From Branchipolynoe longqiensis (lineage: Eukaryota; Annelida; Polychaeta; Phyllodocida; Polynoidae), in assembly GCA_030323885.1 (NCBI GenBank), contig JASIRB010000109.1, positions 170,945-234,944 of the forward strand: DNA of 64,000 nt. Direction: 5' to 3'. A model generated the notes under the pieces. That model was not told where the DNA came from. It searched no databases and saw only the letters and a program-made list of their open reading frames with translations. Below, piece after piece: positions 1-9,527 of this stretch. Numbering within the stretch: the first letter of the stretch is position 1; every line of letters starts with the position of its first letter. Made by a program: the position numbers and the translations under genes.

Positions 1-125
1 AACAACCAACGAACCCTATCCACGCCTGCCATTACACCACCTAGGCCCCCAGATGCGATCACCCTATGCATGCCCGCCTGTCTATGTGGCTCCTCGCCGG
101 AGAGGTCAGTGCAGACTACTACAGT
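1..125 (-). mobile_element. SINE-C fragment, reverse orientation
   Basis: Reverse-strand pieces of the SINE-C unit: the inverted A-box neighbourhood (CATTACACCACCTAGG at about 31) and the inverted leader segment (TCTATGTGGCTCC, then GGTCAGTGCAGACTACTAC) that precedes the tRNA-like head in the other copies. The two pieces lie closer together than in a full unit, so this copy is rearranged or internally deleted. Confidence 0.6.
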
Positions 126-139
126 AGATAGCGGGGTAG

Positions 140-430
140 TTGAGATGCTTGGGTATTCTGAGTTCCGCTGGTCCCTCAGGAAGGACTGAAGCTGTGTCGT
201 ACCCAGCATGCCGGTTCACAGCTTCGGCTTACATGGCAGTCGGTTGGAGGAGGCGATGAATGTACATGCATACGCAAAGTGGTATTTTATCTGATGTAAA
301 ATATTCACTCGGGACAATTTCATTGTAATCTACATTCGATATAAATGTATGGCAGGAACCCTGACGAGGTTTGGTCATCAGGAGACATGTGGTTATCGGT
401 GCAAAGTGGGGGGAGGGTCTATAGTGAAGT
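140..430 (+). repeat. Dispersed repeat R1, copy 1
   Basis: Unidentified dispersed repeat. It shares a TTCTGAGTTCCGCTGGT segment, GGACTGAAGCTGTGT and GTGGTTATCGGTGCAAA with the reverse-oriented copy near 6985-7195. No tRNA boxes, inverted ends or coding similarity were recognised. It is probably part of a larger transposon, but the class is unknown. Confidence 0.45.
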
Positions 431-433
431 GTA

Positions 434-930
434 GTGGTCGGCACTGACCTCTCAGGCAAGGAGCCGCATAGACAGGTAGGCTTGGATAGTGTGGTGATAT
501 CAGGGAGCCCAGGTGGTGTAATGATTAGCACACTGGCCCGGAATGCAAAGAGATGTGGGTTTGAGTCCCACTCTAGGCGCTATATTTCCCATTTTCATCA
601 CCCCAACGACACTGGTTGCCGTGACCATGATCCTGTACAAGCTACGTGCTGTATAGTTGTTGAACCTACCCTGTGTATGTATGTGTTAGTGCATTGCCTG
701 TATGTATGTAATTGTAAGCATTAAAAGACTTACAATTCCAGGGGGATGAGTGTAGTGGTCTGCACTGACCTCTCAGGCAAGTAACCACATAGACAGGTAG
801 GCGTGGGTAAAAGTGTGTTGATATCAGGGATCCTATGTGGTGTAATGGTTAGCACACTGGCCCGGAATGCAAAGAGATGTGGGTTCGAGTCCCGCTCTAG
901 GCGCTATATTTCCCATTTTCATCACCCGCC
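434..930 (+). mobile_element. SINE-C tandem dimer (second unit truncated)
   Basis: Two head-to-tail units of a tRNA-derived SINE, with tRNA-like heads at 507-578 and 830-901, a spacing of 323 bp. Each head has a pol III A box (GGTGTAATGGTTAGCAC; unit 1 carries one change) and a B box (GGTTCGAGTCCC; unit 1 GTTTGAGTCCC). The body reads CATTTTCATCACCCC, then CTGTACAAGCTACGTGCTGTATAG-type sequence, then a leader ending in CACATAGACAGGTAGG. The D arm looks most like tRNA-Gln. Unit 2 is cut off after the CATCACCC segment and joins an RTE remnant. The small ORF at 434-724 is only a read-through of this SINE. Confidence 0.8.
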
Positions 931-934
931 ACGA

Positions 935-1022
935 CAGCTTTTAGCATTTAGCTTTCTGCTGTGAGAGTGATTGATGTCCATGAGTCGGTCTTAATGTCTC
1001 TCAGCTTCAGGTTTCTCTTGAT
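935..1022 (-). mobile_element. RTE-like LINE remnant
   Basis: About 85 bp nearly identical to part of the RTE-like element at 48598-48680 (shared TCCATGAGTCGGTCTTAATG and TCAGCTTCAGGTTTCTCTTG). In that better copy the segment encodes, on the minus strand, the end of a LINE ORF2. Here only a sliver remains, with AT-rich sequence beyond it. Confidence 0.6.
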
Positions 1023-1184
1023 AGTGTTATTATTATTTATTGTACGGTAATAAGCTATTGGTATTTAAATTCTTTTAAATTATTATTATTATTGTTTATT
1101 GTACAGTTCACTGGCTATAGGTAACCAGCCAACTAACCAATTGTAGGACTAACAAACTCTCAGAGGGTATGGAGATGTGGGAGA

Positions 1185-1616
1185 ATGCTTACAAACAGAA
1201 ACCGTGATGAAAGTGGCACTCATGGAGTACATGACAAAGGAGTACAAACTCGCTCACGACACACTCAGCCAGAATTGCCGGTGATATCCGAGCTTGTGGG
1301 CATGGACATAGACCTGTACTGTGGCCGCAGCGGAAACCAAGACTATCAAGACCACCAAAGACTGGTAGATGAATGCATACCAGAACTGAACGCCTACATC
1401 CACCACCTAAATAACAGCCGAAACAGTGAAGTAGCCGTACCGAGGTATGCTAACTACATACACAAAACAAGGCATGGGAGGAGATCGGCGCGGTATGGCA
1501 TAGGCATGACAGATGGCATACATTACAATGAGGAATATGCCAAATACGTCGCTACCAGGCTGACAAAAAGCATCACCGAGAACTGGGAAAAACACCACCA
1601 GGGCTCCAAACCATGA
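1185..1616 (+). pseudogene. LINE ORF1 C-terminal part, SGNH-hydrolase-like
   Basis: Open for 143 codons just upstream of a LINE ORF2 in the same orientation. The protein has a polar N-terminus followed by a region reading like the end of an SGNH/GDSL esterase: a Gly-rich LYCGRSGN segment, an AVPRYANYIHKT stretch, and MTDGIHYNEEYAKYVA, where D-x-x-H (DGIH) would be the block V catalytic Asp and His. Esterase domains of this kind are known from ORF1 of CR1-group LINEs. The block I GDS motif is not present, so the ORF is 5'-incomplete or decayed. The SGNH call is inference from motif shape only. Confidence 0.45.
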
Positions 1617-1869
1617 GTATCACAAACTTTCTAAAGGATAAGTAATACCATGTAATAGCTAACACGCACTGCAGGACACATACCTTCCTGCACACACACC
1701 GGTACAATCTACAGTGGTGTATATCATGACTATATACAAAAACAGGCTGTATGTGCTGCATGCACCAGCACATACACCCCAAAACAGTCATTAATAAATA
1801 TTAAATCTAAACAAAGTTAAAACGTGCGAAATCAAGCAGCCACTAACCTAAAAGATGGTAGAAGCAATT

Positions 1870-3440
1870 GAATGCAAACTGGGGAGGGGCACACACTTTG
1901 CCCACCCAAACTGCCAGAGTGCATAACAAAAATAGACATAATAAAAATACACCTACAAATTGAAAATCTTGATGTACTAACACTGTCGGAAACCTGGTTC
2001 ACCGACCACCAAGACAACACCCTCAACATAGATGGGTATAGGCTTGTACGTAATGACAGACAGCAAAACAATATAACAAACCAAACAAAAAAAAGGCGGA
2101 GGTGTTGCAATTTACTGCAAAACCTCCAAAAACCTAGACACTGAAGTTCTAAAACCAGCAAATCTTTCAAATGAGCACATGGAACTACTGTGGTGCCTAA
2201 TAAAAAACGAGAATCAGGCAAACATAGCCATAGCAAGCCTCTACAGACCACTGTCAGGAGACATAGAAGTATTCCTTGAAGCCCTAGATAGAAGCATAAA
2301 CACAGTGCAGAAATTAACAAGTGCAGAAATCTTTGTACTAGGAGATTTCAATGTAAACTACAACAGCAATGACAAAAATAAACTAATGTTACAAACCGCT
2401 ATCAAAATCTTAGGCCTACAGCAACTCATTACTGAAAACACGAGGTTAAGCAAAAACAGCTCAACAATTGATCTAATACTAACCAACTCAAACCATGGCA
2501 CAAAATGGGGCACTAGAAGCTGGGGTATAAGTGATCATGAGCTAATATATGTAACCAGGAACAAACTCAAAAGCACAAACCACTATGCCTCAAACCACTA
2601 GATGGGCAGATCCCCACAAAATTACTCAGAAGAAATGCTTAAAAGCCACTTACACCAAAACATAAACAACATCACCAAAAACAGAGATGACACTGATACC
2701 TACTGGAACAATATCATCACAGAGATAACAAAAATCACTAGACGAGATGTGTCCCATAAAGAAACTAAAAATACCACAAAATCAAGACCCATGGGTAGAC
2801 AGAGAACTACTGACACTCATCACAACCAAGCGAAAACTCGGTGACAAAGCTAAGCATACAAAAGATCCAGAAGATAAAATGGCCAGAAATCACTCTCTCA
2901 AAGTGGTAAAGACAGCAAAAAAGAAATACATCATAAAGCAAGACAAGGACTGGGGAAGCAACACAAATAAGTTCTGGAAAAATGTAAACCTGCTATTCCC
3001 CCCCAAAAACACTGAAGAGCGAATACATTTCCATGGTCAATGAAGGGAATATGCTTACAAATAGTGATGCAGCAAATAAACTAAACACACACTTCGCCAC
3101 GGTAGGGCAAGAATTATCACACAAATTCACAAGAAACTGGGAAAACAAATCAGACAATATCCAAGATGAAATCCCCACCTGCAAAACCAACATAAAAGAG
3201 ATAACAAAATTAATAAATGACATAGACACAAACAAACCAAGTGGAATAGATGGGATCCCTACAAAAATACTGAAGGAGGCATTTCAAGCCATCCCAGATA
3301 CCATGGTGGACCTGTTCAACATCTCCTTTGAAAAATAACTAACATAGATCACTAACCACAATCCATAATCTTAAGAAACACAGACCGATAACTGCCCAGC
3401 ATTGAAAACAAGCTCGATCAACCGAACTTATATGCTATGG
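1870..3440 (+). pseudogene. CR1/Jockey-group LINE ORF2: endonuclease and start of RT, broken
   Basis: Consecutive frame-shifted pieces of one ORF2. At 1935-2090 is the endonuclease N-terminus with the catalytic Glu in TLSETWF. A shift falls near the A-run at about 2090. At 2150-2580 the endonuclease continues with LGDFN (catalytic Asp/Asn), TIDLILTN and ISDHELI (terminal Asp-His pair). Stop TAG at 2599 breaks the frame. At 2747-3020 is the linker (DPWVDRELL, then KKKYIIKQDKDW and NKFWKNVN). At 3033-3338 is the pre-RT region with NKPSGIDGIPTKIL. At about 3370 AGACCGATAACTGCCC matches the usual RPI-type start of the RT palm. All later RT motifs are missing. At least four frame breaks make it non-functional. 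An APE endonuclease plus this linker fits the CR1/Jockey/L2 group. Exact clade not determined. Confidence 0.85.
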
Positions 3441-3640
3441 ACAACATAAACATTCCATAAAAAAAAAAAACAGAGAGGGAACACATGCAATAGATAGCCA
3501 CACAATACCCAAATGTGACAAAGCAAGGGGAACCAAGATACTATTATTGTCTAGTGGTGAAAACAAATAATTAAACTTAACCGCTATGGGCACCATAAAT
3601 ACACCGTCACAAAAAGAATGTATTAGAATTTTGAATGTCA
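3441..3640 (+). other. A-rich degraded sequence after the LINE
   Basis: A 12-A run at about 3459 and A-rich sequence with no stop-free stretch resembling RT. It may be decayed LINE sequence or unrelated flank. No other feature is seen. Confidence 0.3.
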
Positions 3641-3770
3641 CTTAAAAATTGATACGTTTAGCTACCTAGCCTGGTGAACGGCATTACTAGGATAGGGCAA
3701 GGAGCAGTGGAATGAGGAAGACCAATTGTCCGCGATTGAAATTTCCCCTGCTTAAACAACAAATGTTCAA
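3640..3770 (+). mobile_element. SINE-A, body with alternative 3' tail (type 2)
   Basis: Starts in the SINE-A body (CTTAAAAATTGATAC, TAGCCTGG, GGATAGGGCAAGGA) and then, instead of the usual CTGGTTGGCTCAG, continues as GCAGTGGAATGAGGAAG and AAATTTCCCCTGCTTAAAC. The same switch at the same point occurs at about 28914. No tRNA head is left. Confidence 0.7.
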
Positions 3771-3828
3771 AAAAGGAAAATTAAACAAAACAAAAATTAA
3801 AAGAATTTTTGTTATACCGCTACATAGT

Positions 3829-4060
3829 CACACACACACATACAACACACACACACAACACACACACACATAGTGCGGCCTATCTCCTCCACACAGGTGG
3901 TCTGATTGCAATGTGACGGTTCAAAGGTGGATTTAGAATTCCCAAAAGCCTTGAAGTGAAACCACAAACATTTGGTGAAATGGACACTGGTGTTGTGGTC
4001 GGGGGAAGTCTGTGTGTGTGTATGTGTGTGTGTGGTGGTTGTGGTGGTGGTGGTGGTGCA
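3829..4060. repeat. CA and TG/GGT microsatellites
   Basis: A CA-repeat at 3829-3870 and a TG-then-GGT run at 4005-4060, with unique-looking sequence between them. The His-rich ORF on the minus strand here is a translation of the GGT run. Confidence 0.85.
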
Positions 4061-4204
4061 GGGAGGGTGCGAGCACCAGTGTAGGGTGAGGTGGTATTTT
4101 GGGGATTATCTGCACAGATCCTGTTATAAGGATACGGTGATTCCCCACCACGTCACCAGAGGGCAGTGGGTGGGTGGGCGAAAATGAAGGAGGTTGGTTC
4201 GCAA

Positions 4205-4830
4205 TGTTAAAATTATTATATGATTAATTTGTATTTATATATACCATAAGTAATATGTAATATACAGTAAAGTACACGAATTATATTTAGTATAATATAT
4301 ATAATTATATATTTGTTTATTTATATATTTATATTTTTTATATATTTATGTATTCATATATTTATGTATTCATATATTTATATATTTATATATGTATATA
4401 GTCATACATTTATATATTCATGTATTTTTACATTTTATATATTTATGTATTCATATATTTATATAGTCATATATTTATATATTTATGTGTATTATAATTA
4501 ATTATAATAATATAAATAATGGAGACCCCTCAATTTTCATTTTTTAGGTGGGCATATTTATGAGTCCTGCCAGAGAACTAATAAAATAGTACTCAGCCCA
4601 ACTCTGGTTTATTTACCTTCTTGTCGTAGTGACCTTTATATAGTCATATATATATATATTCATATATTTGTATATTCATATATTTATATATTCTTATATT
4701 TATATATTCATTTATTTTTATATTCATATATTTATATATTTATATATATCATAAGTAATATGTAATATATAGTACAGTGCATGAATTATATTAATACATA
4801 TATATATATATATTTTTTTCTTTTCCTATT
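4205..4830. repeat. AT-rich TATATT/TATTTA low-complexity tracts
   Basis: Two AT-rich arrays (about 4205-4500 and 4639-4825) of imperfect TATATTTATATATTCA units, separated by about 130 bp of ordinary sequence. The ORF at 4313-4501 (Tyr/Ile/Phe-rich) is an artefact of the repeat. Confidence 0.85.
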
Positions 4831-4842
4831 ACATTACTAATT

Positions 4843-4900
4843 AAGTAGGGGAAATTTCAATCGCAGACAGTTGGTCTTCCTCATTTCACCACTCATTTTC
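4843..4900 (-). mobile_element. SINE-A type-2 tail fragment
   Basis: Reverse of the alternative tail: AGTAGGGGAAATTTCAATCG, then GTTGGTCTTCCTCATTTC. No body attached. Confidence 0.65.
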
Positions 4901-4920
4901 CTATTTTAATAATACTGAGG

Positions 4921-5205
4921 AGGATAATCATATCAGGACGGACACGCTACTTGTGACAGTGTGCACTCATGGTGACTTTATAGTGCTGCCCCACCGGGGG
5001 ACCAGACCGCCAGTGCCTGATATCCCACTCAGTCACGTTATCCTGACACTGAGCCAACCAGTCCTTGCCCTATCCTATTAATGCCCAGCACCAGGCTAGG
5101 TAGGGAGAAGTATCAATTTTGAAGTCATCGTTTAGACTCAGCCAGGGTTTGAACCCTATGACCTGCCACATGGAAAGCGGATGCTCAACTCATTCAATCT
5201 CAATC
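4921..5205 (-). mobile_element. SINE-A, reverse orientation
   Basis: Nearly full SINE-A in reverse. The body runs from CATATCAGGACGG through CACTCATGGTGACTTTATAG, GATATCCCACTCAGTCAC and CTGAGCCAACCAGTCC to the tRNA-like head (inverted B box GGGTTTGAACCC at about 5145). The extreme 3' tail is missing. Confidence 0.85.
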
Positions 5206-5209
5206 TATA

Positions 5210-6735
5210 TATCTATGTACCAAACACAATATGTACAATATAAATAACTTATACCATGTACCAAACACAATATGTACAATATAAATAACTTATACCATGT
5301 ACCAAACACAATATGTACAATATAAATGTTGTTCTATGTAACGTATAGTATATATAAAATATAGAGTATATATATTATAAATAACATATACTATGTACCA
5401 AACACAATATGTACAATATAAATGAAGTTCTTTATAATGTATAGTATATACAAAATAGGGAGTATATATATTATAAATAACATATACTATGTGCTAAACA
5501 CAATATGTACAATATAAATGTAGTTCTATATAATGTATAGTATATATCAAATATGGAATATATATAGTATAGATAACATGCACTATGTACCAAACACAAT
5601 ATGTACAATATAAATGTAGTTCTATATAATGTATAGTATATATAAAATATAGAGTATATATATTATAAATAAAATATACCATGTACCAAAGACAATATGT
5701 ACAATATAAATGTAGTTCTATATAATGTATAGTATATATAAAATATGGAGTATATATATATTATAAATAACATATACTATGTACCAAACACTATATGTAC
5801 AATATAAATGTAGTTCTATATAATGTATAGTATATATAAAATATGGAGTATATATATTATAAATAACATATACTATGTACCAAACACAATATGTACAATA
5901 TAAATGTAGTTCTATATAATGTATAGTATATATAAAATAGGGAGTATATATATTTTAAATAACATATACTATGTGCTAAACACAATATGTACAATATAAA
6001 TGTAGTTCTTTATAATGTATAGTATATATAAAATAGGGAGTATATATATTATAAATAACATATACTATGTGCAAAACACAAATTGCACAATATAAATGTA
6101 GTTCTATATAATGTATAGTATATATAAAATAGGGAGTAGATATATTATAAATAACATATACTATGTGCTAAACACAATATGTACAATATAAATGTAGTTC
6201 TTTATAATGTATAGTATATATGAAATAGGGAGTATATATATTATAAATAACATATACTATGTACCAAAGACAATATCTACAATATAAATAACATATACTA
6301 TGTACCAAACACAATATGTACAATATAAATATAGTTCTATATAATGTATAGTATATATAAAATATAGAGTAAATATATTATAAATAACATGTACTATGTA
6401 CCAAACACAATATGTACAATATAAATGTAGTTCTATATAATGTATAGTATATATCAAATATGAAGTATATATATTATGAATAACATACTATGTACCAAAC
6501 ACAAGAGGTACAATATAAATGTAGTTCTATATACTGCATAGTATATATCAAATAGGGAGTATATATATTATAAATAACATATACTATGTGCCAAACACAA
6601 TATGTACAATATAAATGTAGTTCTATATAATGTATAGTAAATATAAAATAGGGAGTATATATATTATAAATAACATATACTATGTGCTAAACACAATATG
6701 TACAATATAAATGTAGTTCCATATAATGCATATAT
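5210..6735. repeat. AT-rich satellite, unit about 98 bp, about 15 units
   Basis: Repeated unit containing ACCAAACACAATATGTACAA, then ATAAATGTAGTTCTATATAA, TGTATAGTATATATAAAATA and a GGGAGTATATATATTATAAA segment. The spacing of the TATGTAC core is mostly 90-106 bp, with three short units (about 40 bp) at the left end and one near 6290. The Tyr-rich minus-strand ORFs here are repeat read-through. Confidence 0.95.
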
Positions 6736-6905
6736 ATAATATGGTAGTGGTACTATGTAGGTATTATTTTGTTTGCAGACGAATGGAAATACCACGCCTA
6801 GTACCAGATTGGAACCCACACTTCTGCCATTCCTGTGGTAACACACTAACCACTAACCCATCTGGAGCATTTCCTCTGCAATTTACACCAGAAACAAATA
6901 TTTGG

Positions 6906-6972
6906 ACCGTCCTGATATGACCTTAGATGTTGCTAGGACGTAAAACAACAACAAACAAACAAACAAACAAAT
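6906..6972 (+). mobile_element. SINE-A 3' tail only
   Basis: CGTCCTGATATGACCTTAGA, TGTTGCTAGGACG, then an AAC/AAAC tail. This is a 5'-truncated SINE, the product expected from LINE-driven target-primed insertion. Confidence 0.75.
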
Positions 6973-6984
6973 ATTTGGAAAATA

Positions 6985-7195
6985 ACCCTACCAAATTGGT
7001 TATCAGGCGGCATTTGGTTATCGGTGCAAATTGAGTTTAAAGTATCGGGTCTGTTGTGAAGGCACAGGGCGGGGAGTGGCACCAACCCCCAACTTCAATC
7101 GTGTAAACTGAAGCTGTGACCCGGCACACTGGGTCACACACAGCTTCAGTCCTTGCGGTGGAACCAGCGGAACTCAGAATTCCCTTTTTCATTTC
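6985..7195 (-). repeat. Dispersed repeat R1, copy 2 (partly inverted)
   Basis: Shares GGTTATCGGTGCAAA with copy 1 near 390 in direct orientation. At 7085-7190 it also carries the reverse complement of copy 1's 150-230 segment (CACACAGCTTCAGTCC, ACCAGCGGAACTCAGAAT). The two halves are therefore oppositely arranged in the two copies. Confidence 0.4.
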
Positions 7196-7249
7196 CAGGT
7201 GATTTCTGTTGAGGTGCATGATGAATTACCCACATCACGATAGGGGGCG

Positions 7250-7660
7250 CTGTTATCCCCCCCCCCCACCCCCTCACCCCCCTGTGGGGATAGATGGGTG
7301 AGGGTGAGGCTGCTATTTAGATAAAGCGTCTCAGTGTTATTCACCGCCTGAATATCCCATCACCTCTTCTCATACTAAATATTTGGCCAAGATTCCTCCG
7401 TAGATGTATATTATTATGTATATATTATTATGCATATATATATATATAACTTCCGAGCGAGTGGAGTGTCAAGCCCCGCGCAGGAGGTGGAGCGGTGCAT
7501 GCCGGAACCCCCTCCTGCCCCCCCCCATCCCCCACTCCCCACTCCGGGGGGGGGGGGGGGGAGGGGATAGGAGAGGAGCACTACAGAGCTTATTACAGAC
7601 GATAAGGGGCTTATCACTATCCATATATATACATTTTTTTTTTTTTTTTTTTTTAAGTGA
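7250..7660. repeat. Homopolymer cluster: C-runs, facing C/G runs, T-run
   Basis: A C-rich run at 7255-7285, a C-rich block facing a 15-G run (7515-7567) that could fold as a long C/G hairpin, TA repeats at 7435-7450, and a T-run of about 24 at 7627-7655. No gene is seen. The Pro- or Gly-rich ORFs are artefacts. Confidence 0.7.
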
Positions 7661-7809
7661 GCAGAGTGACAGTTGGCTCACGGTATAGGAGGCGGGGGAG
7701 TAGAGAATGACCCGCTCCGCAGCAAATAACATGGAAGAATATGGTAATGGGAAACATTTAAGGGGCTGCCGTTATTTATATCCACATAATAGATTATATA
7801 GTACATATA

Positions 7810-7987
7810 CAGTAAAACCTCTCTAAATCGACCGACCATGATACCGACTTTAAATGATCCATTTAGCGAGGTGGTCGGCTTAGGGAGTTAGAATATCGTT
7901 ACAATGGTATTGTTGGGACCCAAATAAAGCGATCGATATAGGGGAGTGGTCGATCTGTGGAGGTGGTCGGGTAGAGAGGTTTTACTG
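7810..7987 (+). mobile_element. Tigger/pogo-like MITE, copy 1
   Basis: A 178-bp element with terminal inverted repeats CAGTAAAACCTCTCTAAAT and AGAGAGGTTTTACTG, flanked by TA on both sides. CAGT ends with TA target duplication are typical of Tigger/pogo members of the Tc1/mariner superfamily. There is no coding capacity. Further copies: 8005-8145 (truncated), 37096-37273, and a reverse piece at 46078-46138. Confidence 0.8.
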
Positions 7988-8003
7988 TATATATATATAT
8001 ATA

Positions 8004-8145
8004 TAGTAAAACCTATCTAAATGGACCGACCATGGGACCGCCTTTAAATGGTCCATTTAGGGAGGTTCTTTTTATTGTTACAATGGTATTGTATGAGCAA
8101 TCGTTTGGGACCCAAATAAAGCGATTGATATAGGGGAGTGATCCG
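8004..8145 (+). mobile_element. Tigger-like MITE, copy 2, 3'-truncated
   Basis: Begins AGTAAAACCTATCTAAATGG and follows copy 1 as far as GATATAGGGGAGTGATC. It then fuses directly to a SINE-A head (CCGTCTCCCGTTTTGGTAG) with no right terminal repeat. Confidence 0.7.
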
Positions 8146-8212
8146 TCTCCCGTTTTGGTAGATCGTGGGATTCGAGCCCATGGGCTCGAACCCTGGTCGA
8201 GTCAAAACTTAT
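8146..8212 (+). mobile_element. SINE-A head fragment
   Basis: tRNA-like head segment CCGTCTCCCGTTTTGGTAGA and a B box (GCTCGAACCCTGG), joined at about 8212 to a reverse SINE-B after only a few body bases. One of several head or body chimeras in this window. Confidence 0.6.
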
Positions 8213-8420
8213 CAAAACCTGCTGACCCAAGGGGTTTTTAACCTCCCACACCACATAGACATGGTATGGGAGCAACCAGCCTTTGATGACGCTGTAAGTT
8301 ATACACAGTGGTGGAAATCCAAATTGGCAGAGGTGGGAGGGCATGCGGAATCGAACCACCGACCTTCAGATTAGGAGTTTGACCTAGAAAAAAGACAGAC
8401 ACTCTAACCAGTCCTCCACA
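8213..8420 (-). mobile_element. SINE-B, reverse, 3'-truncated
   Basis: From CCAAGGGGTTTTTAACCTCC through ACACCACATAGACATGGTAT and GTGGAAATCCAAATTGGCAG to the inverted tRNA-like head: B box GGAATCGAACCACCGACC, then GACCTAGAAAAAAGACAGAC and CTCTAACCAGTCC. The distal tail (CTGCCTATCATGGATAAG) is absent. Confidence 0.75.
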
Positions 8421-8429
8421 GAGAATAAT

Positions 8430-8670
8430 CTGTAATGAGGCCCACTACTACAATTGTGGTCAAACTTGACTACGCTGACCCTTGTCAGTCGAAAGGATCA
8501 GCAGGTGACAGCACGCTAGCAGGGGCGGTCCCTATGGTGAACCATTCCGCCCGTTATTAGTGGGCACCTTCAACCAGAGGTGACGCGCAAACCAGCTGGG
8601 AAGTTTCAAGTCACGTCTATTCTGACCTGGGTGGAATAAACTGGGGAAGGCCCCCAAGGTTTGAAGAATC
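8430..8670 (+). repeat. Dispersed repeat R2, copy 1
   Basis: Diverged relative of 36815-37030. Both contain GACTACGCTGACC or GATTACGCTGACC, AGGTG(A/G)CAGCACG, GTCCCTA, a CCCGTT segment followed by AGTGG, and a closing GAATAAAC. Class unknown. The closing AATAAA would suit a transcript or LTR end, but no terminal repeats were found. Confidence 0.4.
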
Positions 8671-8975
8671 TATCGTGTCATTCATTATTCCCAAGACGGA
8701 ACCAAATCTGGTCAATCACATATCGGCAGACTTGAGCGACTGCTCCTCTCACGCTCATTGGACCCACAGGCACTCTGCGTGGTGCTCCCACCAACCTTAT
8801 CTACAGATACCGCTAATTGCCCAGACAAAAGTTTGTGCTTTGTGGGACTCTCCAACCACGTGACGCTGGGCAGGCAGTCTCACCCTCGTCTTGCTCTCCA
8901 ATGCTCAAACTGACCCCACACATCTTACCGCCCCCTGGTGGCTGACCGCATTTTTTCATTTTTTTATTGACCATT
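8671..8975. other. No recognised feature except one CTCF-like motif
   Basis: About 300 bp with no match to the other repeats. At 8928-8941 the minus strand reads CCACCAGGGGGCGG, a full match to the bilaterian CTCF consensus CCASYAGRKGGCRS. No convincing ORF. Confidence 0.4.
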
Positions 8976-9034
8976 AGTTGTTTAAGCAGGGGAAATTTCA
9001 GTCATAGACGACTGGTCTTGCTCATTCCACTGCT
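8976..9034 (-). mobile_element. SINE-A type-2 tail fragment
   Basis: GTTTAAGCAGGGGAAATTTC, then ACTGGTCTTGCTCATTCCAC, abutting a reverse SINE-B at 9035. Confidence 0.65.
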
Positions 9035-9270
9035 GGTCGATAGAAAGCCCGAGCCTACACTTTTACCGACCCAAGGGATTTTTAACCTCCCACACCACAT
9101 AGACATGATATGAGAGCAACCGGCCTTTGATGACGCTGTAAGCTATACACAGCAGTGGAAATCCAAATTGGCAGAGCTTGGGGCATGGGGAATCGAACCG
9201 CCGACCCTCAGATTTGGAGTCTGACCTAGAAAAAAGTCAGACACTCTAACACTCCGCCACAAAGAACGCC
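9035..9270 (-). mobile_element. SINE-B, reverse
   Basis: TCGATAGAAAGCCCGAGCC through ACACCACATAGACATGATAT and ATCCAAATTGGCAGAG to the inverted head (GAATCGAACCGCCGACCC, ACCTAGAAAAAAGTCAGAC, ACTCTAACACTCCGCCAC). It lacks the last ~55 bp of tail. Confidence 0.8.
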
Positions 9271-9427
9271 ACTATTATATACCCAGACACGTGCTCACCA
9301 GCCAAGCACTCCATCCTAGAACTCACTTTGCGCGTAATTTTTCCCGCCCACACACCCTTCTCTCACATTTGAAATGATAGCATCGTTAACATACTCTCGC
9401 ACGTGTCAAATTAAGTACTCAACAAAC

Positions 9428-9527
9428 AACGATGATGTACCAAAAATGTCACCTGTACCAAATGATGTACCCAAAAATGTAACCTGTACCAAATGATGTA
9501 CCAAAAGTGTCACCTGTACCAAATGAT
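9428..9527. repeat. 30-bp minisatellite, about 3 units
   Basis: Units of AAATGATGTACC followed by AAAAATGTCACCTGTACC. A related ACCAAATGATGTACCAAC segment also lies on the far side of the RTE-derived element (at about 10190), so the element sits inside this array. Confidence 0.75.

Noticed and set aside
4142..4160. Additional CTCF sites (also 11066, 23228, 30672, 45544, 63986)
   Set aside because: With one or more mismatches the expected chance count in 64 kb is about three or more, so these individual sites carry little weight.
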